A stretch of 21,066 nt of DNA, from NCBI GenBank assembly GCA_029882955.1, contig JAOUJX010000019.1, positions 1 through 21,066 of the forward strand, given 5' to 3'. The first letter of the stretch is position 1, and each line of letters begins with the position of its first letter. Below the pieces are notes generated by a model. The model ran no database searches and was not told the DNA's origin. It saw only the letters and a list, made by a program, of their open reading frames with translations. This DNA is from Gammaproteobacteria bacterium. GTDB lineage: Bacteria; Pseudomonadota; Gammaproteobacteria; GCA-001735895. This document shows, piece after piece, positions 15,885 through 21,066 of this stretch. Position numbers and translations under genes: made by a program.

Positions 15885-16130
15885 TCACCCGACAGAATCT
15901 TTCATTTCCCTGCTCGATTCAGCTTCCAGCACCTTTCCAGGTCCTCCCTGCTTTTTGATATTTTCCATATCAGCCTCAAATTCGGCAGACTCTTTCTGGT
16001 GTTGCCAGACATGCCAGCCAAACCAGAATATCAATCCCGCAATTGTCAGGAATACTTCCGTCCCAACGAAAGGATAGATCGGCCCGAATGTATCAACATT
16101 GAGCCAGTTATCAACTAAACCAGTAGACAT
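15885..16130 (-). CDS. Small membrane protein co-transcribed with amt
   Basis: This 81-residue protein has one hydrophobic helix (about 23-44, GTEVFLTIAGLIFWFGWHVW) with a soluble N-terminus and a charged, helix-prone C-terminus (HQKESAEFEADMENIKKQ). The ATG at 16130 has a strong ribosome binding site (GAGGAG). It starts 37 bp after the amt stop, and a clear terminator follows, so the two form one transcript. No family or function is recognised. The usual amt partner in proteobacteria is the PII protein GlnK; this is not a PII protein. It might be a structural or regulatory accessory of the transporter, but that is inferred from position only. Confidence 0.75.
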   Translation of the reverse strand: MSTGLVDNWLNVDTFGPIYPFVGTEVFLTIAGLIFWFGWHVWQHQKESAEFEADMENIKKQGGPGKVLEAESSREMKDSVG

Positions 16131-16167
16131 AATATTTTCTCCTCAATTATCTATTCAGTATTCAAAA

Positions 16168-17583
16168 TCAGGAACTGCTGGCAGCAGCTTCTTCACGTAT
16201 CGCTTGTGCTACTTCTTCTGCTTCCATTGCACGCAACGATTCGTGGTTGATATCCAGGCCAACCATTTCAATTTCGCGCGGAATACGGAGCTTGCCCATG
16301 CTGTTCAAGATCTTAGAAGCTATCAATGCCGGGAAAAATCCCAACACGAAGAACATGATCAGAGCACCCAGAAAGTTACCCCACGGAGTGATAGGCGCAT
16401 AGCCTTCAAACGGAGACGACGGATAACCCCAGAGCATAAAACCAGCCATAACGACGCCATAAAAACCGGCATAACCATGCACGGCAACTGCACCGACAGC
16501 GTCATCGATCTTGAACTTGTTTTCTACCCAGAAATGCATCTTGTAAGCGAGGAACGCACCGCCGCCGCCAATCAGCATAGCCTGGATGGGGTGATATAAA
16601 TCGTTACCCGAAGAGGCACCGATTACGCCTGCCAGACCACCGGAGTAAGTCCAGAACGCATCACCATCGGAAATAAGGTAAGCCACCATCAAACCGCCCG
16701 ACAGAGACATCAGGAAGTTAAAGGTAATCGCAGACAATGTTGTTGGTTGCAGATAGATGTTAGTAGCACTGAAGAACGTCTTATCAGCAACATCCAGCAT
16801 CGCAGAACCGTATACATCGATAATCGGAATATTACAGGCGACATAAAAGCCCCAGAAACCGGTATAGATGAGAAACAGGCCTATAGTGACTAACCACGGA
16901 TTATGCGGATTTATGTTTCTTGGCGTACCATCGGCACGGAACTTACCGATACGCGGGCCAAGCACCACCAATACACCTAACGCAAAACCACCGGCAATCG
17001 CGTGGATAACACCGGAAGCATAGGCATCGTGATAACCCAGCTTCTGTACCATCCAGCCATTCCATGACCAACCCCATGAAGCGTCAATGATCCAGGTGAA
17101 AGAACCGATGATAACCGCCAGAGTCCAGAAAGCACTAGGGCGAATACGTTCGATAACCGCACCGGATACGATCGAAGCAGCAGTCCAGGAGAACAACAGA
17201 AATGCAGCCCAGAACACACCATTAATACGCGCCCAGAAAGCGGTATCGTCTACGGTCAGCGTATCCTGAATCGCCGCATTACCCATATGCGTACCCATCA
17301 GCTCGCTCCAGGGTGTAGCGAAAGGCGCGTCGACCAGAGGGCCGATGAGCCAGGGACCATTGACAAACGCGAAGTAGATCCACCATCCGAAGAAGAAGAA
17401 TGTGACTGTTACCAATGGAATTACCATGGTGTTCTTCATCAGTGTATGGGTATGGTGCTTATATCGTGAGGCTCCCACCTCATAGACACAGAAACCGACG
17501 TGTATCAAAAACATAAACACGACAGTTACCCAATAATAAAACTCGGTAAATATAATCCCGAGCGCCGTTAACTCATTATCCAT
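16168..17583 (-). CDS. amt: Ammonium transporter
   Basis: This 471-residue Amt/Rh-family inner-membrane channel moves ammonium into the cytoplasm as a trimer. Eleven helices can be traced. The twin-histidine pore is intact: H194 in GVIHAIAGG, with D186 eight residues earlier as in E. coli AmtB, and H369 in VAVHGYAGFYG, preceded by the conserved D360-D361. The 40-residue cytoplasmic tail (PREIEMVGLDINHESLRAME and onwards) is where PII proteins usually bind. It ends in an alanine/serine-rich stretch. The ATG at 17583 follows GAGAGG. It is the first gene of a unit with the 81-residue protein, downstream of the glutamate-synthase-like cluster but separated from it by a terminator. A candidate promoter and operator lie upstream. 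Confidence 0.95.
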   Translation of the reverse strand: MDNELTALGIIFTEFYYWVTVVFMFLIHVGFCVYEVGASRYKHHTHTLMKNTMVIPLVTVTFFFFGWWIYFAFVNGPWLIGPLVDAPFATPWSELMGTHMGNAAIQDTLTVDDTAFWARINGVFWAAFLLFSWTAASIVSGAVIERIRPSAFWTLAVIIGSFTWIIDASWGWSWNGWMVQKLGYHDAYASGVIHAIAGGFALGVLVVLGPRIGKFRADGTPRNINPHNPWLVTIGLFLIYTGFWGFYVACNIPIIDVYGSAMLDVADKTFFSATNIYLQPTTLSAITFNFLMSLSGGLMVAYLISDGDAFWTYSGGLAGVIGASSGNDLYHPIQAMLIGGGGAFLAYKMHFWVENKFKIDDAVGAVAVHGYAGFYGVVMAGFMLWGYPSSPFEGYAPITPWGNFLGALIMFFVLGFFPALIASKILNSMGKLRIPREIEMVGLDINHESLRAMEAEEVAQAIREEAAASSS

Positions 17584-17679
17584 CCTCTTACCTCTCTTAG
17601 GTTATTTGATTATTAGAACTTGGTGTCTGTTGCCCCCCTGTAGACACAGCCCTTAAATTTCGGTTTACTTTGCAATCAC

Positions 17680-17698
17680 TGTTTCACAGCGTGAAACA
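17680..17698. promoter_or_regulatory. 19-bp palindrome upstream of amt, candidate operator
   Basis: TGTTTCAC-AGC-GTGAAACA has perfect 8-bp arms with a 3-bp centre, about 97 bp before the amt start and about 20-40 bp after the predicted transcription start. It suits a dimeric regulator. It does not match the NtrC consensus. On the minus strand one arm runs into TTGCA with sigma-54-like spacing, but the -24 GG is missing. Confidence 0.4.
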
Positions 17699-17725
17699 TT
17701 CATGCCCCCTGGTAAACCAACACTA

Positions 17726-17754
17726 TTTATACCTTGATTTGAGCCGCCCAACAA
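17726..17754 (-). promoter_or_regulatory. Candidate sigma-70 promoter for amt
   Basis: On the minus strand, TTGTTG (17754-17749) and TATAAA (17731-17726) are separated by exactly 17 bp. The -10 matches five of six consensus bases; the -35 matches only about three. Transcription would start near 17719, leaving a leader of about 135 bases. Confidence 0.4.
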
Positions 17755-17861
17755 GCCCTAATCCTGTTGGGGTTATTTAACGACCTCATCAAACTACACT
17801 AGCCTTCCACTTCCTTGTTCACACTTTATTCTAGCCCCATTTCCCCCGGCACTAAAACCGC

Positions 17862-17893
17862 AAAAAGGAACCGCACCAATAAGGTGCAGTTCC
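17862..17893 (-). terminator. Intrinsic terminator after the glutamate-synthase-like unit
   Basis: On the minus strand, GGAACTGCACC, loop TTATT and GGTGCGGTTCC form an 11-bp stem with a single G-T pair, then TTTTT. It lies 29 bp after the stop of the 129-residue gene. Its inner part, TGCACC-TTATT-GGTGCG, also matches the NtrC dyad (TGCACC-N5-GGTGCA) in all but the last base. Confidence 0.85.
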
Positions 17894-17921
17894 TGTCCAT
17901 TACTCCGAAAAACACCTGAAA

Positions 17922-18311
17922 TCAGGAAAACTTTTCGTAAGCATTACGCAGGTCAACCATCGGGTGACCTTTTGCCATCTGGAACTTCACCAGTAATTCA
18001 CGCGCAATCATGTCGCGATCCTGCTGGTTATCCGGCAGTTCGATATTTTCCGGTATGGTAACCCAGCCATTGATATTCCGATCAAATACCGCCGGGCGAC
18101 TTTCTTCATAACCCATATGAACATCTTCAAGCCAGTTAAGATCTTTCCAGCCCATAATCTCCATATACTTGCGCAGGAACGGCGTGCAACGATCCATATC
18201 GGGTACCAGGTTGACGTCGTAACGATACCCGATGTGTTGACCGATGGTTTTTTCGCGTTCTGAATCGAGGCCATCACCTTCGAGGAAATGATTGATATCT
18301 TGTTCAGCCAT
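17922..18311 (-). CDS. Unrecognised protein in the glutamate-synthase-like operon
   Basis: This soluble, acidic protein of 129 residues has no signal peptide or membrane helix. The ATG at 18311 has an excellent ribosome binding site (AAGGAGG) that overlaps the stop of the preceding FMN subunit gene, with only 13 bp between coding regions. That gives strong evidence of co-transcription. Notable segments are IGYRYDVNLVPDMDRCTPFL, GWKDLNWLEDVHMGYEESR and a helical end (LLVKFQMAKGHPMVDLRNAY). No family is recognised. It could be a fourth subunit, an assembly factor, or a regulator of the complex. It is not a sarcosine-oxidase-delta-like protein, as there is no cysteine zinc motif. Confidence 0.85.
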   Translation of the reverse strand: MAEQDINHFLEGDGLDSEREKTIGQHIGYRYDVNLVPDMDRCTPFLRKYMEIMGWKDLNWLEDVHMGYEESRPAVFDRNINGWVTIPENIELPDNQQDRDMIARELLVKFQMAKGHPMVDLRNAYEKFS

Positions 18312-18324
18312 TACTATGTCCTCC

Positions 18325-19665
18325 TTAGAAACGAGTCATGTCGGGACGACCGACTGTGTGTTGAGATCCAGCCATTGGTACCTGGGCACAGGCCGACGCT
18401 TCCAGAGTCAACGCAGCCAGATCTTCCGGCTCCAGTGAGTGGATGTTGGTCTTACCACAGGCACGCGCGAATAACTGTGCTTCGATGGTGAGCGTGTGCA
18501 GGAAGTTATAAACCCGCTCCGCCGCAGTATCCGGATCGAGACGCTTACGCAATTCGGGATCCTGGGTTGCAACACCAACCGGGCAACGACCGGTATGGCA
18601 GTGATAGCAATAACCCGCTTCAACACCCATTTCGTTCGGGAAATCGGCTTCGGGAATATCTTTATTACAGTTCAATGCCATCATCGCCGAGTGGCCGATA
18701 GCGACCGCATCCGCACCGAGTGCAATGGCCTTGGCCAGATCGGCACCATTACGGATACCACCCGCGTAAACCAGTGTAATTCTGCCAGACATGCCGACAT
18801 CGTCGAGCGCCTGACGCGCCTGACGGATCGCAGCAATACCGGGAACACCGGTTTCTTCAGTCGCGAGGTGAGGTCCGGCACCGGTACCGCCTTCCATACC
18901 ATCGATATAAATCGAATCGGGTCCGGTCTTGGCCGCCATACGCACGTCGTCGTAGACACGTGCCGCACCGAGTTTCAGCTGGATCGGCACCTGGCCGTCG
19001 GTCGCTTCACGAACTTCCTGGATTTTCAGCGCCAGATCATCCGGCCCCATCCAGTCTGGATGGCGAGCAGGTGAACGTTGATCGATACCCGCTGGTAATG
19101 AACGCATTTCCGCGACCTGATCGGTTACCTTCTGCCCCATTAAATGACCACCGAGACCGACCTTACAGCCCTGTCCGATGAAGAATTCAACGGCATCGGC
19201 CAGGCGCAGGTGATTCGGGTTAAAGCCGTAACGAGACTGGATACATTGATACAGCCATTTACTGGAATAACGGCGCTCATCGGGAATCATACCGCCTTCA
19301 CCCGAACAGGTCGCCGTGCCAGCCATGGTTGCACCACGCGCCAGAGCGGTTTTGGCTTCGTAGCTCAGGGCACCGAAACTCATACCTGTGATGTAGACAG
19401 GGATATCGAGCTCAAGCGGCCTTTTCGCCTCTGGGCCGATAATAGTTTTGGTCAAACACTTTTCACGATAACCTTCGATAACAAAGCGTGTCAGCGTGCC
19501 GGGCATGAAAGTCAGGTCGTCCCAGGTGGGGATTTTCTTGAACAGGGAAAAACCACGCATACGGTAACGACCCAGTTCCGACTTGACATGAATATCGTTG
19601 ATTACCTCGGGTGGGAAGATAAAACTTTTCCCCAGGTAATAAGGATCTAATTTTTTATCAGACAT
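18325..19665 (-). CDS. FMN/Fe-S glutamate-synthase-like subunit (MgsC/GlxD type)
   Basis: This cytoplasmic protein of 446 residues corresponds to the FMN-binding (beta/alpha)8 synthase domain of glutamate synthase. ATG at 19665 is chosen because GGAG lies about 9 bases upstream and the frame's earlier codon is TTG. Visible features are TGMSFGALSYEAKTALARGA, the glutamate-synthase signature SGEGG, substrate loop GLGGHLMGQKV, KLGAA and DGMEGGTGAGP in the barrel, and FMN-phosphate residues around YAGGIRNGADLAKA. The Fe-S cysteines are in CYHCHTGRCPVGVATQ. The amidotransferase and GXGXG parts are encoded by the two genes before it, so the enzyme is a three-subunit split form. It is either N-methylglutamate synthase (from methylamine) or a GlxBCD-type complex; the sequence here does not decide between them. 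Confidence 0.92.
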   Translation of the reverse strand: MSDKKLDPYYLGKSFIFPPEVINDIHVKSELGRYRMRGFSLFKKIPTWDDLTFMPGTLTRFVIEGYREKCLTKTIIGPEAKRPLELDIPVYITGMSFGALSYEAKTALARGATMAGTATCSGEGGMIPDERRYSSKWLYQCIQSRYGFNPNHLRLADAVEFFIGQGCKVGLGGHLMGQKVTDQVAEMRSLPAGIDQRSPARHPDWMGPDDLALKIQEVREATDGQVPIQLKLGAARVYDDVRMAAKTGPDSIYIDGMEGGTGAGPHLATEETGVPGIAAIRQARQALDDVGMSGRITLVYAGGIRNGADLAKAIALGADAVAIGHSAMMALNCNKDIPEADFPNEMGVEAGYCYHCHTGRCPVGVATQDPELRKRLDPDTAAERVYNFLHTLTIEAQLFARACGKTNIHSLEPEDLAALTLEASACAQVPMAGSQHTVGRPDMTRF

Positions 19666-19694
19666 CTTTAAGTTCTCCAAAAGTAAGCGGGTGC

Positions 19695-20531
19695 CTAAAG
19701 CACCAGCTTCTTCTCACTAGGTTCGAGGTTATCGTAGTTCCACAACTGCTTACCCGAAGTAAGCTTGATAATGTTGTCGATACCATTCGGCGCAGACATA
19801 CCGTAAAGATCTAACTTGCCTTTCAGGTATTTCTTATCCAGATCGGTCAGCTCGGTTTCGACACAGTCGACACCCAGGCTGGCGATTTTGCCAGCAACAT
19901 AAATGGTACCGTCGTACATAGAATCGCCCAGGTTATCGCCTGCATCACCGAGGATGATCATACGACCACGCTGCATCATGAAACCAGTGAAAGCACCAAC
20001 ACTTCCGCCGACAATGATGGTGCCACCCTTCTGGTCGATACCGACACGAGCACCGGCCTGGCCTTTACAGACCAGGTCGCCGCCACGAATCGCAGCACCA
20101 AATAGAGAGCCTGCATTCTTTTCGATTACCACGGTTCCAGCCATCATATTTTCTGCACAGGACCAGCCCACGCGACCACTAATATGAATATTGGGACCAT
20201 CGATCACGCCACAGCCGAAATAGCCGAGACTGCCTTCAAAATTGAGATTCACCCGATTCAGAATACCAACACCCAGGGAATGCTTGGCGCGCGGATTCTT
20301 CACCGTGATCGTACCGTGACCCGATTTCATCAACTCACGAATTTTGATATTAATATCAGAGATTTCCATATCCGCCGCGTCGAATTCGGCTGACTTGTCG
20401 AAGTCAACTTCGTAGCTCCACGGATAAGTGAAATTTTCTTCTTCGGTGGCCGAGAAGAACATCTGCTGGGTACGACCAGCGAGTTGCTCTTCGTGTAGCC
20501 CCATCTCATGCGATGTTGTTACGCTGCCCAT
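19695..20531 (-). CDS. GXGXG-domain glutamate-synthase-like subunit (MgsB/GlxC type)
   Basis: This protein of 278 residues carries the right-handed beta-helix GXGXG domain that forms the C-terminal structural part of glutamate synthase. Repeated turns are evident from about residue 95 to 225: GYFGCG, GRVGWSCAENMMAG, GSLFGAAIRGG, GQAGARVGIDQKGG, GGSVGAFTGFMMQRG, GDAGDNLGDSMYDG. There is a leading 60-residue part and a C-terminal extension, making it longer than the roughly 230 residues I expect for relatives. The ATG at 20531 overlaps the amidotransferase gene's stop by 13 bp and has a strong ribosome binding site (GGGGAGG). The FMN subunit starts 29 bp after its stop. Confidence 0.9.
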   Translation of the reverse strand: MGSVTTSHEMGLHEEQLAGRTQQMFFSATEEENFTYPWSYEVDFDKSAEFDAADMEISDINIKIRELMKSGHGTITVKNPRAKHSLGVGILNRVNLNFEGSLGYFGCGVIDGPNIHISGRVGWSCAENMMAGTVVIEKNAGSLFGAAIRGGDLVCKGQAGARVGIDQKGGTIIVGGSVGAFTGFMMQRGRMIILGDAGDNLGDSMYDGTIYVAGKIASLGVDCVETELTDLDKKYLKGKLDLYGMSAPNGIDNIIKLTSGKQLWNYDNLEPSEKKLVL

Positions 20532-21066
20532 ACTTTTACCTCCCCTTGATAAGGATCCCAGGTGTCTATTTCACGCGGGAAAATACTACGGATGGCGACT
20601 TCCTCAGAAGCCAGTCCGACAAATTCATCACTCTCGTAAAGCACCATTGGCTTAGCGGACATGACGTCTTTCGCCATGCCTAGCTGGTCGCTGGTGGCAA
20701 CGAGATAAGTAAATACGCCATCAATGACGTCAATCGAACGACGCATGGCGCCTTCGAGTTCCTCACCCTGATCGATGCGATCGGCGATATACACCGCAAT
20801 CAGTTCAGAGTCACAGTTCGACATGAAACGATGGCCACGACGCTCAAGATCTCTTCGCATGGTCCAGTAGTTGGTTAACTGACCGTTGTGAACGACCGAA
20901 ACGTCATTGAACGGATAAGCCCAGTAAGGATGCGCCGAGCGAATATCAACATCCGATTCGGTTGCCATACGGGTATGACCGATCGCATGCGTACCGACAA
21001 AACCTTTCAGTCCATACTGGTCAGAGACTCTGGCGGCATCGCCGAGATCTTTGATCAGTTCCAGCG
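20519..21066 (-). CDS. Class II glutamine amidotransferase subunit (MgsA/GlxB type), 5' end missing
   Basis: The frame continues through the right edge of the window; 181 residues are present, and the N-terminal nucleophile cysteine is outside. The fragment has the class II signature GTHAIGHTRMATESDVDIRS with the glutamine-binding arginine, then HPYWAYP and VVHNGQLTNYW, whose Asn-Gly forms the oxyanion hole. MSNCDSELIAVYIADRI follows. It would release ammonia from glutamine for the FMN subunit. The ATG at 20968 is an internal Met within a conserved motif, not the start. It overlaps the GXGXG gene by 13 bp. A GlmS- or PurF-type enzyme is unlikely because of the gene context and the absence of their other domains. 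Confidence 0.9.
   Translation of the reverse strand, partial: LELIKDLGDAARVSDQYGLKGFVGTHAIGHTRMATESDVDIRSAHPYWAYPFNDVSVVHNGQLTNYWTMRRDLERRGHRFMSNCDSELIAVYIADRIDQGEELEGAMRRSIDVIDGVFTYLVATSDQLGMAKDVMSAKPMVLYESDEFVGLASEEVAIRSIFPREIDTWDPYQGEVKVWAA

Larger units (their letters stand above)
17584..17921. other. 338-bp control region between the glutamate-synthase-like unit and amt
   Basis: No gene is seen here. The region contains, in the direction of transcription, a terminator hairpin (17862-17893), a candidate promoter (17726-17754), a 19-bp palindrome (17680-17698) and an inverted repeat GTGTCT/AGACAC (17623-17647) in the presumed amt leader. Confidence 0.6.

Noticed and set aside
16099..16599. 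A 166-residue plus-strand frame over the amt end
   Set aside because: It is antisense to the conserved Amt coding sequence and low in recognisable protein character.
17671..17686. Sigma-54 promoter for amt
   Set aside because: The -12 TTGCA is good, but the essential GG of the -24 element is missing, so it is not called as a promoter.
18496..19650. Long plus-strand frames opposite the FMN subunit gene
   Set aside because: They mirror the codon pattern of the conserved gene on the other strand and show no domain.

Overview
The window looks like a chromosomal segment of a gammaproteobacterium, probably aquatic or marine. The evidence is gene content: lipid A phosphoethanolamine transferase, OmpR-type two-component pair, folD, Amt, and a three-gene glutamate-synthase-like set followed by amt. 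Base composition is moderate, coding density is ordinary, and no phage, insertion sequence, CRISPR array or RNA gene was recognised. Species-level placement is not possible from the sequence alone.

Layout. Positions 1-144 (+) hold the end of an HPP-family membrane protein. Positions 333-1940 (+) hold an EptA-type transferase. From 3' to 5' on the minus strand there follow corA (2072-3139), a frameshifted BicA-like SulP transporter (3217-4838), an intact SulP transporter (4909-6681), a possible 30-residue leader ORF (6692-6784), a half-size EamA/DMT transporter (7023-7454) and a large LTA-synthase-family sulfatase (7892-9829). Two spacers there (7455-7891 and 9830-10161) look like eroded coding DNA. 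A response regulator/histidine kinase pair with a small membrane protein behind it occupies 12440 down to 10162. It faces a 474-bp control region and a plus-strand membrane protein of unknown function (12915-13457). A short decayed gene end carrying the CFGCH haem motif of cytochrome P460 lies at 13532-13729.

Positions 13798-15785 hold folD between two single-span proteins of unknown function. Positions 15885-21066 form a nitrogen-assimilation block, all on the minus strand. It runs from the window edge as class II glutamine amidotransferase, GXGXG subunit, FMN/Fe-S glutamate-synthase-like subunit, an unrecognised 129-residue protein and a terminator. A separate amt unit follows, with an 81-residue membrane protein and a second terminator.

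How the genes fit together. The amidotransferase, GXGXG and FMN subunits together resemble a split glutamate synthase, of either the N-methylglutamate synthase (mgsABC) or GlxBCD type. They would take glutamine nitrogen, while Amt supplies ammonium. The two SulP transporters and CorA form a compact ion-uptake group. EptA and the LTA-synthase-like protein both act on the outer face of the inner membrane to modify envelope lipids or glycans.

No clear unprecedented system was found. The most interesting points are the SulP frameshift at an AT-dinucleotide run, the cytochrome P460 remnant, the uncharacterised protein fixed between the glutamate-synthase-like genes and amt, an NtrC-like dyad inside the terminator hairpin between those units, and a Thr-to-Ser change at the expected nucleophile of the LTA-synthase-like protein.
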